A stretch of DNA of 64,000 bases from Streptomyces lydicus. Its GTDB lineage: Bacteria; Actinomycetota; Actinomycetes; Streptomycetales; Streptomycetaceae. The stretch's first letter is position 1; each line of letters begins with the position of its first letter. Below are positions 1 through 8,919 of the stretch, piece after piece. The position numbers were made by a program, and so were the translations under genes. A model generated the notes under the pieces. That model ran no database searches. It had not been told where the DNA came from and saw only the letters and a program-made list of their open reading frames with translations. The DNA lies in contig NZ_RDTE01000001.1 of NCBI RefSeq assembly GCF_004125265.1, positions 372,001 to 436,000 of the forward strand. The letters run 5' to 3'.

Positions 1-630
1 TGCGAGGGCGCCGGTCAGGGCGTGGCCGGTGGTCGGCCTCTTCTCAACAGCCCGGGTGAAGGTGTGGCGGGCGTCGCGCAGGACCAGGACGGCCAGGCCG
101 GACGCGTCCAGCCGCTGCACCGACTTCCACCCGGCGGTGATCAGGGCGATCTCGCCTTCGTCCAGGGCGATTCCGCGTCGCTCCTCGGGCGTGTTTTCCA
201 CCACCGGGGTGATGACGACGAGGGCACCACCGTCCCGGAGCCGCTCACCCAGCCCGTGCAGGACGCGAGCGCGGTCGCGCAGGAAGGGGTACATCAGCCG
301 CATGACGATCAGGTCGTAGTCGTCGTGCAGCTGGGCCGGGTCGTCACGCTCGATGTCCAGACGCAGCCAGCGCACGCCCTCGACATCGGCGTGCTCCGCG
401 CGGGCCCGGGCGAGCGCGCTGTCGGCGAAGTCGACGGCGTCCACGGCGTAGCCGAGCAAGGCGAGACAGGCGGCGAACTCCCCGGTGCCACAGCCCACTT
501 CAAGAGCCCGACCGCCGCCCTCCGGGACCGGGGTGTGCTCGGCGAGCAGCTCCCGCTCCCGTTCGCCGAGCTGCTGAAATCCCTTGCCGTCGCCGTAGTG
601 CTGCTCCCACTGATCACGGGCGGTGTACAT
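1..630 (-). CDS. Class I SAM-dependent methyltransferase (3' end outside window)
   Basis: The reading frame is open from the ATG at 630 to the window edge (210 codons), so the C-terminus is missing. The glycine-rich SAM motif LEVGCGTGEF lies near residues 43-55, followed by an acidic strand end (AVDFAD), as in Rossmann-fold methyltransferases. A GAGGAG ribosome site sits 10 bases before the ATG. The protein resembles the methyltransferase at 50963-51628 (same layout, both with an ITPVV/VIPVV strand), so the two are probably paralogues. The substrate is unknown. It is the last visible gene of a minus-strand run with the Nudix-kinase fusion and further methyltransferases. Confidence 0.85.
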   Translation of the reverse strand, partial: MYTARDQWEQHYGDGKGFQQLGERERELLAEHTPVPEGGGRALEVGCGTGEFAACLALLGYAVDAVDFADSALARARAEHADVEGVRWLRLDIERDDPAQLHDDYDLIVMRLMYPFLRDRARVLHGLGERLRDGGALVVITPVVENTPEERRGIALDEGEIALITAGWKSVQRLDASGLAVLVLRDARHTFTRAVEKRPTTGHALTGALA

Positions 631-644
631 CAACGTGCTGCTCC

Positions 645-2039
645 TCATGTGGTGCGGTCATGGTCAGGGCGCTGGCGGGTGCGGAGGTGGGCCAGGGTGC
701 GTCGGCCGCGCTCCACCAGCTCGAAGTCGCCGTGGGTAGCGCCGTAGGAGATGCCGGAGACGGCATCGAGGACGGACAGGACGGTGAGGTGTGCTTCCTC
801 CGCCTCAGTGAAGGCGCGGCCGTAGCCGTCCAGCAGGGCCGCCTGCAGGTCGGGCCGGCCGTGCCAGGCATCGGACAGCCGCACGAAGTCCCGTACCGCG
901 GGGCCCGCTTCGCTTCGCTCGAAGTCCACTACGTACAGCGTGTCGGCGGCTTCGTCCCAGCGCAGGTTGCGCAGTTGGAAGTCGCCGTGGGTCGGCACCG
1001 CCTCCAGCGCGGGCAGGCCCGCGCCCTGCACAGCCACCACGCGGATGAAGTCCTCGTCCCCGGGCGAGAGGTGGGCGCGAGCTCCGGCCAGGTGCCGCTC
1101 CAGCTTCCCCAGGGGCGGCGTGCTGCCGCCCGCGCGGGGCGGGGCACTGCGGTGGATCGCGGCCGCGAGCTGCCCGACGCGGTAGAAGATCCGCCGCTGC
1201 TGCTCCGGCCGGTGGACGGCGCCGTACAGGGACCGGCCTCCCACCGCGGTGAGCACCACCGTCCGCAGCGACGCCTCGACGGCCACCAGCCGCGGGGCCG
1301 CCGGGCCGAGCGCAGGCACCCAGCTGCGCAGGGCATCCACTTCACGCTGATGGAAGCGGGCGTTTTGGTGGCTCTTGACGTACCAGGTTCCGCCCTCGGC
1401 GCCGCGCGCCCGCCACACGCGGCTCTCCTCTCGGACCCATGACACGTCCGTCCAGCCGGTGATCCGGCCCACCGCCCGCTCGGCGAAATCACGCACCGCC
1501 TCCTCCGGCGCGCCAGTGCCGGGGTCGGGCACCAGGGCCAGCCGGTCGGCTTCCGGGGCGTAGGCGATCGGATCGCCGGGCTGCTGGAAGTGCACCGCCA
1601 TCCGCGCGCCCGCCCGGTAGGCCTCCAGCCCGGCCCGGCAGTACGCCACCATCGGCTCCGGGAGCGCGTCGAGCGGGAACCAGCTCACGGCGTCGCACAC
1701 ATGCGGTTCCATGACCCGCGGCGTGCCGTGCCAGCGCCGGACCTCGAAGAAGACCCCCACCCGCGCCTCACCGGCGGGGGCGCGGTGGTGCACCGTGACA
1801 GCCGCGCGGACATCCGCCGGGTCGACCACCACGCCGGTCTCCTCCCGCACCTCGCGCACCAGCGCCGTGACCATGTCCTCCCACGGACCGTCCAGGTGAC
1901 CGCTGACCAAATGCCAGCAGCCGGCCGCGTACACCTCACCGGCCCGCCGGGACAGCAGCACCTCGGGCCCCGCCGCGCCCTCGCGCAAGGCGATCAGGTG
2001 GACGTCCAGCGGCTCGGTGTGCCGCTGGGTGCTGCTCAC
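645..2039 (-). CDS. Nudix hydrolase - APH-type phosphotransferase fusion protein
   Basis: 464 residues, two enzyme domains in one chain. The N-terminal part carries a complete Nudix box at about residues 47-70 (GHLDG...REVREETGV), the metal-binding motif of nucleoside-diphosphate-derivative hydrolases. The C-terminal part (about 180-440) is an aminoglycoside phosphotransferase/choline kinase-like fold with the catalytic motif HGDFQLRN near 351 and the metal-binding VDFE near 371. The GTG start overlaps the stop of the upstream methyltransferase gene (GTGA), so the two are probably translated together. Both active sites look intact. The substrates are not known; a small-molecule kinase coupled to a nucleotide-cleaning domain is an inference. 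Confidence 0.85.
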   Translation of the reverse strand: MSSTQRHTEPLDVHLIALREGAAGPEVLLSRRAGEVYAAGCWHLVSGHLDGPWEDMVTALVREVREETGVVVDPADVRAAVTVHHRAPAGEARVGVFFEVRRWHGTPRVMEPHVCDAVSWFPLDALPEPMVAYCRAGLEAYRAGARMAVHFQQPGDPIAYAPEADRLALVPDPGTGAPEEAVRDFAERAVGRITGWTDVSWVREESRVWRARGAEGGTWYVKSHQNARFHQREVDALRSWVPALGPAAPRLVAVEASLRTVVLTAVGGRSLYGAVHRPEQQRRIFYRVGQLAAAIHRSAPPRAGGSTPPLGKLERHLAGARAHLSPGDEDFIRVVAVQGAGLPALEAVPTHGDFQLRNLRWDEAADTLYVVDFERSEAGPAVRDFVRLSDAWHGRPDLQAALLDGYGRAFTEAEEAHLTVLSVLDAVSGISYGATHGDFELVERGRRTLAHLRTRQRPDHDRTT

Positions 2040-2566
2040 GCGTCACCGCCGGGGCGCCGCGCGAGCAGCACGGTGAATACCGCGTCCTCCTTCAGGGCGC
2101 CGCCGCGGGCGTGGTCCTGAAGCTGCCGGAGAGCAGCATCCTCGAACTCGCCATGGTGGCCGGCGAACAGGGCAGGGCGGGCGAAGCTGGTGGTGCGCAG
2201 GTAGCCGAGGACGTCCTCGGGCCTCCACGTGCGGGAGACGGGGAAGGCGTGCTTGGCCACGTCGCTGAACGCCGAGTCGGCCGGTTCGAGTGCGGCGCGG
2301 GCTGCCTCCAGCATCGACTCGTTCACATCGACCAGATCGATGTGAACCAGGCAGTCCAGGACGGGCAGCAGCACGCGGGGCACCTGGCCGGTACCGGTCC
2401 CCAGGTCCAGCAGGATGGGGGCGGGCACGTCGTGCTGGGTGGCGGCCAGGAGCCGGACCGCGGCGTCCGGAAGGCCGGAACGATAGCGGGCGTAGTCGGC
2501 GGCCTCGGCCCCGAACAGGGCGTCATCCGAAGCCGCCGCAGAGGCCGGTTGATCGGGACGGATCAT
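2036..2566 (-). CDS. SAM methyltransferase with apparent internal deletion
   Basis: 176 residues. The N-terminal 80 residues look like a Methyltransf_11-type enzyme (ADYARYRSGLPD, then LLDLGTGTGQVP at 51-62, then DVNESMLEAA). From about residue 96 the sequence jumps to the family's C-terminal end (SAFSDVAKHAFPVSRTW, VLGYLRTTSFARPALF). The central part normally found there, including the strand with the (R)SFHWMD-like segment and the rest of the catalytic fold, is absent, some 80-90 residues short of the usual ~250. The frame is still open and is coupled to the gene upstream by an ATGA overlap. It is probably an inactive, internally deleted relic, but a shortened working protein cannot be excluded. 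Confidence 0.7.
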   Translation of the reverse strand: MIRPDQPASAAASDDALFGAEAADYARYRSGLPDAAVRLLAATQHDVPAPILLDLGTGTGQVPRVLLPVLDCLVHIDLVDVNESMLEAARAALEPADSAFSDVAKHAFPVSRTWRPEDVLGYLRTTSFARPALFAGHHGEFEDAALRQLQDHARGGALKEDAVFTVLLARRPGGDA

Positions 2567-3879
2567 CGTGAATCTCCGGTCTCGCCAGGAACGGGGGGAA
2601 GCTGCCAGGTCAGGGCGCCGTTCGGGCTCGTGGCCCGCTGGATGCCGTCGGCGTCGAAGTGGAGGCGGTATACGTCCGGTTCACCGGCCGCCCGCCACTG
2701 GCCGGCGACATCCTGGATCTCCGCCCAGATGTCCCGGGGGCCGCAGGTCGTTACGTCCCACCGGCGGTAGCCGGCCTCTTTCACGCGCATCCACGACCCG
2801 CACTCGGGCGCGCCGATGGTCAGGTCCTCGGCACCGAAGTGGCGCACCAGGCCCGGGTAGAAGTGGTCCAGGGACAGCCACATGCCGCGCGCCGAATCCG
2901 CCGGCGGCGCGAGGCGGCTGCGCTGCGTCCACCCGTCGGCAGTGGTGATCGTCGAGCGAAAAGCGGTGGACAGGAACAGCCGGTTGAAGCCAGCGCCGGC
3001 GCGGTGCCCGAACTCGACCGCCCGCAGCTCGGCCTCCACGGTCCCGTCCGGCAGTTTGCCGATCACGGCCAGGCCCGGCCACGACGGCGACGACGTCCCG
3101 AGCGTCAACACCGCGCGCCCGCCCGGCGCCAGCTGCTCCACCAGGGCCTCCGGCACACGGCGGACGGCGAAGGAGACGAACACCCGGTCATACGGACCCG
3201 CGTCGGCCCACCCCGCAGTGCCGTCCCCGGTCACCGCTGTCGGCCGGAAGCCGAGGGCGGACAGCCGCTCGCGGGCGGCCGCGGTGACGTGCGGGTCGAT
3301 GTCGAGGGTGACGACGCCGACGTCGCCGCACACGAAGCACACCACCGCCGCGGTCACCCCAGCGCCGGTCCCAACGTCCAGCACCTGCTGCCCTGGGCGC
3401 AGCTCCAGGAGCTGAAGCAGGCCGGCGGTCAGGCCCATCGTGCTCGACATCGCGGTCATCACGCCCCCGCGCCGCGGCCCGGGAACACGGCCGAGGATCG
3501 GCTCGCCGCCGTGCTGGATCGCGACACTGTCCCCGCTGTACAGCCGCTCCAGCAGCTCGACGCGGTCGGCCGGACGGGAGAAGTCCAGCAGATCCCAGTA
3601 CGGCGGGGTCTCGTCCGGGGCGCTGCGACGCACGTACGCCTGGGGCATCAGCACCTCGCGCGGCAGCGCGAGCAGGGCCTCACGCACCGGTCCGGGGCCG
3701 AGCCCTCCGCTCTCCTCAAGCCGGGCGACCATCGCCACCCGGGCCGCCACAGCCCCGGACATGTCGGCGGCGGGCTGCGACGCTAGGAGGGGCGCGGTGG
3801 GGGTGGTCAGCACGGTGCGCTCCAGGGGATCGGCTGGTGTGGCAGCAGGAGTTGCCGCCGGGTTCGGCACCTGGTTCAC
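2563..3879 (-). CDS. Protein-L-isoaspartate methyltransferase-like protein
   Basis: 438 residues. The GTG at 3879 was chosen because GGAGG lies 9-10 bases before it and because it overlaps the MFS stop as GTGA; the frame stays open further upstream without support. A short Pro/Ala/Thr-rich N-terminus is followed by a PCMT-like helix (VREALLALPREVLMPQAYV) and motif I (QVLDVGTGAGVTAAV) at about 165-179. The C-terminal 150 residues form an extra domain common in actinomycete PCMT-like proteins near natural-product genes. Such proteins can methylate Asp side chains of peptides. No peptide substrate gene was recognised beside it. It is co-transcribed with the MFS exporter upstream and the shortened methyltransferase downstream. 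Confidence 0.75.
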   Translation of the reverse strand: MNQVPNPAATPAATPADPLERTVLTTPTAPLLASQPAADMSGAVAARVAMVARLEESGGLGPGPVREALLALPREVLMPQAYVRRSAPDETPPYWDLLDFSRPADRVELLERLYSGDSVAIQHGGEPILGRVPGPRRGGVMTAMSSTMGLTAGLLQLLELRPGQQVLDVGTGAGVTAAVVCFVCGDVGVVTLDIDPHVTAAARERLSALGFRPTAVTGDGTAGWADAGPYDRVFVSFAVRRVPEALVEQLAPGGRAVLTLGTSSPSWPGLAVIGKLPDGTVEAELRAVEFGHRAGAGFNRLFLSTAFRSTITTADGWTQRSRLAPPADSARGMWLSLDHFYPGLVRHFGAEDLTIGAPECGSWMRVKEAGYRRWDVTTCGPRDIWAEIQDVAGQWRAAGEPDVYRLHFDADGIQRATSPNGALTWQLPPVPGETGDSR

Positions 3880-5246
3880 GGGGCATCGCCTCCGAGCGAG
3901 CGATCGTGAGCGTCGTCCGCGCGTGCTGGTCTGGGTACGGCCGGAGGGGATACCATCCGGACCGTGAGCGGCGACGGCCCAGCGGCGGGCGGGTCCGGCA
4001 TCTGCCGCAGGGCGCGCAGCGGGGAGCGGGCGAGGACGATGAAGGGGACGAGCAGCAGGAAGGTACCGGCGGTCAGGGTGGGCCGGACACCGATCCACGT
4101 GCCCAGGCCGCCGGCGAGGAGCGCGGCCACGGGGCGGGCGCCAGACGTCAGCCACGTGCTCACTGCCTGCATCCGCGCCTGCATCCCGGCCGTGGTGATG
4201 ATCTGACGGATGGACCGCTGGGTGGTGCCCGCGGCGCCGGCGCAGACGAGCTGCAGGAACAGCGTCGCGCCGATTGTGATCTGCCAGGCGAGGCCGGGGG
4301 AGGCGAGCAGCAGCGGGAGCTGGGTCAGCGGGGTGATCGCGAGCGCGGTGAGCATCATCGGCCCCGGTCCGTACCGGCGAGCCAACGCCGGGGCGGTGAG
4401 CGCTCCGGCGGCCGCTCCCAGCGCACCGAGGCCCAGCACCACACCGAACGCGGTCGCGCTCATCGCCAGGGACCGCAGCAGGTACAGGGCCCACAGGGTG
4501 TTGAGCAGCCCCAGGGCGAACGAGGTCGTGGCGTTGACCAGGGTCAGGGTCCACAGCCGGTCATCGCCGCGCACGTACCGCAGCCCCTCTCCGATCTCGC
4601 CGCGCAACCGGCGGTTCTCCGGGTATGCGCGGGCGGGTTCGGCGGTCTGGATGCGGGCGGTGCACACGGCGCTGATCAGGTAGGAGGCGACATCACCGAG
4701 CAGTGCCCGGGCGGGGCCGAGCAGCGCGGTCAGCGCGGCGCCGAGGTGGCTCCCGGCGGTCGCGGCAACCGCGAACAGCGCGCCGACCCGGCTGTTGCTC
4801 CGCTGGATCAAAGACCGGTCGACGAGAGTGGGCAGCAGGCTGATGGCCGCCGCATCGTGGAGCACGCTCACCGCCCCGTGCACCACGGCGACGACCATGA
4901 GCTGCGTCAGGGTCAGGGTGCCCAGCGCGGCCGAGACCGACACGGTGGCGAGCACCGTCGCGCTGACCAGATCACTGGTGATCATCTGCCGTCGCTTGGA
5001 GTGCCGGTCGGCGAGCGCGCCGGCATGCAGGGCGAGCAGCGCGGGAGGGAGCTGTCCGAGGAACGCCAGCCAGGCGACCTGGGCGGTTGTCGCGTCCAGG
5101 TAGAGCACGGCCAGCACCGGCAGCGCCATCTGCGTGATCGAGCTGCCGGCCACGCTCGTGGCCTGGCCGGTCAGGTACCAGCGGAAGTCCCGGTGCCGCC
5201 ACAGCGAGGTTCCCGCGGCGGAGGGGGTCTCAGCGCAGGGCGGCAC
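3876..5246 (-). CDS. MFS transporter
   Basis: 456 residues, start GTG at 5246 with GGGAGG just upstream. The chain shows about twelve hydrophobic segments and the short loop ADRHSKRR after TM2 that matches the MFS GxxxDrxgrR signature, in a drug/siderophore exporter-like arrangement. It belongs to the same subgroup as the transporter at 35531-36874 (shared N-terminal layout W/Y-L-TGQ/GEA-TS-AGSS and VLHDAA). It probably exports a small molecule from the inner membrane; the substrate is unknown. The coupled PCMT-like gene downstream suggests the pair act on the same compound. Confidence 0.85.
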   Translation of the reverse strand: MPPCAETPSAAGTSLWRHRDFRWYLTGQATSVAGSSITQMALPVLAVLYLDATTAQVAWLAFLGQLPPALLALHAGALADRHSKRRQMITSDLVSATVLATVSVSAALGTLTLTQLMVVAVVHGAVSVLHDAAAISLLPTLVDRSLIQRSNSRVGALFAVAATAGSHLGAALTALLGPARALLGDVASYLISAVCTARIQTAEPARAYPENRRLRGEIGEGLRYVRGDDRLWTLTLVNATTSFALGLLNTLWALYLLRSLAMSATAFGVVLGLGALGAAAGALTAPALARRYGPGPMMLTALAITPLTQLPLLLASPGLAWQITIGATLFLQLVCAGAAGTTQRSIRQIITTAGMQARMQAVSTWLTSGARPVAALLAGGLGTWIGVRPTLTAGTFLLLVPFIVLARSPLRALRQMPDPPAAGPSPLTVRMVSPPAVPRPARADDAHDRSLGGDAP

Positions 5247-5348
5247 GGAGTACCTCCCTCGGCTCCGCCAGGCGCTCCCGCAGCACGTGCGTGGGCTCGG
5301 CCTGGGCCCGCCGACCGGGCCCGCAATCGGTGGGTGCGCTCACCCTGC

Positions 5349-6818
5349 TCACCACCCCAGCTGGGAATAGGGCTGGCCTTCGGAGATTGCGGTGATGGCC
5401 GTGCGGGTGTAGGAGACGAGGCGGTCCGGGAGCTCGTGACGGTTCCACCACTGCCAGGTCAGACACTTGTCGGGCTCGCGAACCTCGGGGATGCCCTCCC
5501 ACCGGCGTGCTCGGAAGACGAGCTGCATCAGGGGCAAGCTGCCCGGGGTGTCGACGACATGGACGACGTGCGCGAGCTCCACGTCGGCGGGTTCGATGAC
5601 CAGCCCTGCTTCCTCCCACGCCTCGCGGACCAGGCATGAGAGGGCAGACTCCTGCTCGCACCGCCCGGCGAGGTAGTGCCAGGTGTCACCCGCGTACTTC
5701 GACTCGGGGTGACGTAGGCCGAGAAGTACTCGGCCTTCGGCGTCTTCGAGGTGGAGGTGGACTCCGATGCCGTTCAGTACGGTCCGGCTGCCCCCGTCCC
5801 ACACGGGGGGAGCCGCAGCCGGCTTGTTGTCCGGGGGGTTCTCGGCCGCGTGCCGGCGAATCAGGTCCCGGGTAGCGGGGCTCAGGCGCAGCCGGTCCAG
5901 TTCGTCCGGCGCGAACCAGCGCAACAGCACACCCTCGTGCAGCGCGAGTCGGTCGGGGTTGCCGCGCCACCGGCCGGCGAAGACCCGGACCGGGACGCTG
6001 AGGCCGTCAATGCTGGTGGCGGCCTCCACGGCGTAGGGCTTCAAGTCCTCAAGGCGGAGGTCGGGCACCTCCTCGGACAGCTCCCGCAGCAGCGTGCCCT
6101 CCAGGCTCTGGTCGTCGTGCGTGCGGCCGCCGCCGAGAAGGGCGAATGCCCCCGACTGCCAGATGACGCCGGGCTTGTGGTCGCGCAGATGGAGCAAGTA
6201 CCGGCCGGCCGCGTCGTGGATCAGCGCGGAAGCGTTCACCGGCTCCGGCCTGCCGTCCAGCCGCGCCGCAAGGAGTTTCGCGCGCAGTGTCGGCGAGGTC
6301 ACCTCCGGCTGCGGGAGCCACTGGGCGCCGGACACCTCCTCGTCCTGCAGCGCGATCGTCGGCGGCTCCTCGCCGGCGGGGTAGAAGACGTATCGGAAGT
6401 CGTAGTGGCGGTGGGCCGGTTCCCCCTTGGACGGGCTGGCGTCGATGTCGTGGACGTCGATGTCGATCGGAGAACCGAGCAGCTGCCGGGTCAGGCACAG
6501 GACGCCCGGCGCGATCCCGGCCTCCTCCGACACCTCGCGCAGCGCCGCGGCGAGCAGTGTGCGGTCTCCGGGCTCGATGTGGCCGCCGGGAGCGAGCATG
6601 AGGCCGCGGGTGGCGCGATGTCGGATGTGCAGGACGCGGCCCTGCCGGTCGATGACGACGGCGCTGCACGTGATGTGCCCGGGCAGCGTCGTACGGGCGG
6701 TCGCATCGACAGGCCGGTCCAGCGCGGCGAGCAGCCCGGCCAGGGCGTCACGCTCATCAGGGTGGCGATCGAGGTACGCCTCGACGGTCTTGCGAATCGC
6801 GAGGGAGCTGGGCGGCAT
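5349..6818 (-). CDS. Protein with three tandem Nudix domains
   Basis: 489 residues from the ATG at 6818, preceded by GAAGGTGAG; a longer upstream frame has no support. Three successive Nudix-type units can be seen. Unit 1 (about 45-190) has GGHIEPGD...REVSEEAG, a good box. Unit 2 (about 195-330) has GGGRTHDD...RELSEEVPD, where the conserved Gly after EE is replaced. Unit 3 (about 350-480) has AGRCEQES...REAWEEAGL. Nudix enzymes cleave nucleoside diphosphates linked to another moiety. Three units in one polypeptide are uncommon; unit 2 may be structural or regulatory. It lies downstream of the ABC transporter with a 64-base gap. Confidence 0.8.
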   Translation of the reverse strand: MPPSSLAIRKTVEAYLDRHPDERDALAGLLAALDRPVDATARTTLPGHITCSAVVIDRQGRVLHIRHRATRGLMLAPGGHIEPGDRTLLAAALREVSEEAGIAPGVLCLTRQLLGSPIDIDVHDIDASPSKGEPAHRHYDFRYVFYPAGEEPPTIALQDEEVSGAQWLPQPEVTSPTLRAKLLAARLDGRPEPVNASALIHDAAGRYLLHLRDHKPGVIWQSGAFALLGGGRTHDDQSLEGTLLRELSEEVPDLRLEDLKPYAVEAATSIDGLSVPVRVFAGRWRGNPDRLALHEGVLLRWFAPDELDRLRLSPATRDLIRRHAAENPPDNKPAAAPPVWDGGSRTVLNGIGVHLHLEDAEGRVLLGLRHPESKYAGDTWHYLAGRCEQESALSCLVREAWEEAGLVIEPADVELAHVVHVVDTPGSLPLMQLVFRARRWEGIPEVREPDKCLTWQWWNRHELPDRLVSYTRTAITAISEGQPYSQLGW

Positions 6819-6882
6819 GAGCGTCGTCTCACCTTCGACGTAGGGGAAGTGCTGGCCGACTTGTGGAAGTCGCGCTGGTGGA

Positions 6883-8919
6883 TCAGCTCGCCGACTCGTG
6901 GTCGGACGGCTGGACGCCGCGAGGGCCGGGAACCGCGTCAGCTTCGGGCGCGAGCCCGTACTGGGCGGCCTGGGCGACGAACATGCCCTGGTACAGGCCA
7001 CCCTCGCGAGCCATCAGATCCTCGTGGGAGCCGTCCTCGACGACACACCCCTGATCGAGGACGTAGATGTGATCGGCCTTCATGGTCGCGGCGAGCCTGT
7101 GGGTGACGAGGACTACCGCGTGACCCTCCTCGGCCAAGGACCACAGCCCCTCGAACGCGGCGATCTCAGCGTGCGGATCGAGGGCACTGGTGGGCTCATC
7201 GACCAGCAGGAACGGCGCCTGCCTGTACCGAGTTCGAGCGGACCCCAGCTTCTGCCACTGCCCACCCGAGAGCTGGACACCACGCTCGTAGCCCTTGAAC
7301 ACGATCGAGTCCCAGCCATGCGGCAGGCCCTCGACCAGTTCGAGCATGCCCGCCTCGGCGGCGGCCTTGCGAACGCGGTCCATGTCCCGGGCACGGTCGC
7401 CGATCCCGATGGCCACGTTCGCGGCCGCCGTCATCTCCCAGCGCGGGAAGTCCTGCGCCAACAGCCCGACCGCGGCAAAGACCTGGGAGCGGTCCGCCTC
7501 ACGAAGCTCGACCTGCTCGCCCCGCTCACCCACCCAACACACGTCCCCCTCCCCCTCGGCCGGCAGCAGCAGTCCAGCCAACACCTTTGTCAAGGTGGTC
7601 TTCCCTGAGCCATTCGCGCCCACGAGGGCCGTCACCTTCCCTCGGGGAACCCGCACGCTCACGCCCTTCAGGGAAGGACCGTCGGCACCCGGATAGGTAA
7701 ACGACACCGCCTCCGCTCGTACCTCCCGCACCGGCGCGGGCAGCGGCGTACCGGTGAGCGGGATCGCGTTCTCTCCTGCCACCTTGATGGCGTCCTCGGT
7801 ATCGGTGAGGAACAGCAGCTCCTCGTACAGCCGGTTGACCTGCTGCACCAGCGACGTCAGCCGCGCCGTCGAGGTGCGGATGGCAATCACCGCGGTCCCT
7901 CCCACGGCGAGCGGCAGACCACCGGTCGACAGCAGCCACCACAGCACGCCATAGCAGGCCAGCGACGCCACGCCGGCGAACGCTCCCGCGACCAGATCCG
8001 TCGAGGCCTGCGCGCGGGCAAGGCGCCGCTGCTCGGCCTCCGTCTGCCGCGACATCTCCTCGTAGCTGGCCAACAGCTTCGTGCCGGCGGCGTGCACGCG
8101 GATCTCACCGGCGGCGTGCGGGCGGGTCAGGTAGGCCAGCAGGGAGGCGATCGCCCTGCGGTGGTCGACCCAGTTCATCCGGGAGAGGTAGTCACGACGC
8201 GCGGAGCGCACCGCGCCCCATCCCTTGGGCAGGGCGATCGCCAGAAGCATCGGCAGCAGGACCCAGTGCAGCGCCGCGAGCACGACCGCGGCTGCCGCCA
8301 TGCCGATCACCACGTTGCCCACGCCGACGGACAGCCGCAACATGCTGCGGGCGGAGTCGGTGCCAAACTTGCCCGCCTCCAGTATCCGCTGGACCTCCGG
8401 CCGCTCGGTCGCCTCCACCTCCACACCGGTGACGGCCGTGTAGTACCGGGCGGAGACCGCCCGCTCCACCTGCGGCTCCAGCCGGCCCGACATCGCCGTC
8501 GACCACGCCGACAGCACGGCGGTGGCCACCGCCGCGACCGCCAGTGCCACCAGCGACGGCATCGCGTCGCGGAGCTTGTCCACGGTCGGACCGTCAGCGA
8601 ACAACTGCGTGAGGACGCTGTTGACCGCCACCAGCCCCCACCCAGCCGTCACACCCTGTCCGAGCTCGGCCGCTACGACCCCCATCAGCGCGCGCCGGTC
8701 CGCCGTCCAGCCGGTGCGCAGCACCATGCCCACCATGTGCGGCAGAGCGGCCGCCATACGCCCGAACTTCAGCCGAGTCAGCGGGCCTTCATGCTGGACG
8801 TAGGACTGGTCGTAGCGCAGCCGGCCACCGTACAGCTCCCTCTCAGCATCCGAGATGCTGTCCGTGGCTCCGGCCTTCGGCGGACTCGCGGTCTCGTCGC
8901 TGCCTGGTTCGACTGGCAT
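6883..8919 (-). CDS. ABC transporter, fused membrane and ATPase domains
   Basis: 678 residues, start ATG at 8919 with GAGGGGGA upstream. Residues 1-75 are hydrophilic, then a six-helix exporter-type membrane domain follows to about 400, then the nucleotide-binding domain with Walker A (GANGSGKTT), signature LSGGQ (followed by WQK), Walker B (FLLVDEP) and the H-loop (VLVTHR). This half-size exporter would dimerise. The order membrane-ATPase in one chain is typical of peptide or lipid exporters. No peptidase C39 domain is present. The cargo is unknown. It is the only ABC exporter in the window, about 5 kb from the lasso operon, which lacks its own; using it for lasso export would be a guess. 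Confidence 0.85.
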   Translation of the reverse strand: MPVEPGSDETASPPKAGATDSISDAERELYGGRLRYDQSYVQHEGPLTRLKFGRMAAALPHMVGMVLRTGWTADRRALMGVVAAELGQGVTAGWGLVAVNSVLTQLFADGPTVDKLRDAMPSLVALAVAAVATAVLSAWSTAMSGRLEPQVERAVSARYYTAVTGVEVEATERPEVQRILEAGKFGTDSARSMLRLSVGVGNVVIGMAAAAVVLAALHWVLLPMLLAIALPKGWGAVRSARRDYLSRMNWVDHRRAIASLLAYLTRPHAAGEIRVHAAGTKLLASYEEMSRQTEAEQRRLARAQASTDLVAGAFAGVASLACYGVLWWLLSTGGLPLAVGGTAVIAIRTSTARLTSLVQQVNRLYEELLFLTDTEDAIKVAGENAIPLTGTPLPAPVREVRAEAVSFTYPGADGPSLKGVSVRVPRGKVTALVGANGSGKTTLTKVLAGLLLPAEGEGDVCWVGERGEQVELREADRSQVFAAVGLLAQDFPRWEMTAAANVAIGIGDRARDMDRVRKAAAEAGMLELVEGLPHGWDSIVFKGYERGVQLSGGQWQKLGSARTRYRQAPFLLVDEPTSALDPHAEIAAFEGLWSLAEEGHAVVLVTHRLAATMKADHIYVLDQGCVVEDGSHEDLMAREGGLYQGMFVAQAAQYGLAPEADAVPGPRGVQPSDHESAS

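Noticed and set aside
22..747. Plus-strand frame at the left end
   Set aside because: It is antisense to the methyltransferase whose SAM motif is intact on the minus strand.
3837..5639. 600-codon plus-strand frame opposite the MFS gene
   Set aside because: Composition is random Gln/Arg/Gly-rich and no domain is seen; the minus strand encodes a recognisable transporter and part of the triple Nudix gene.
2036..7001. FxLD-type lanthipeptide cluster around the PCMT-like gene
   Set aside because: No lanthionine synthetase genes and no short ORF with an FxLD-type motif were found.
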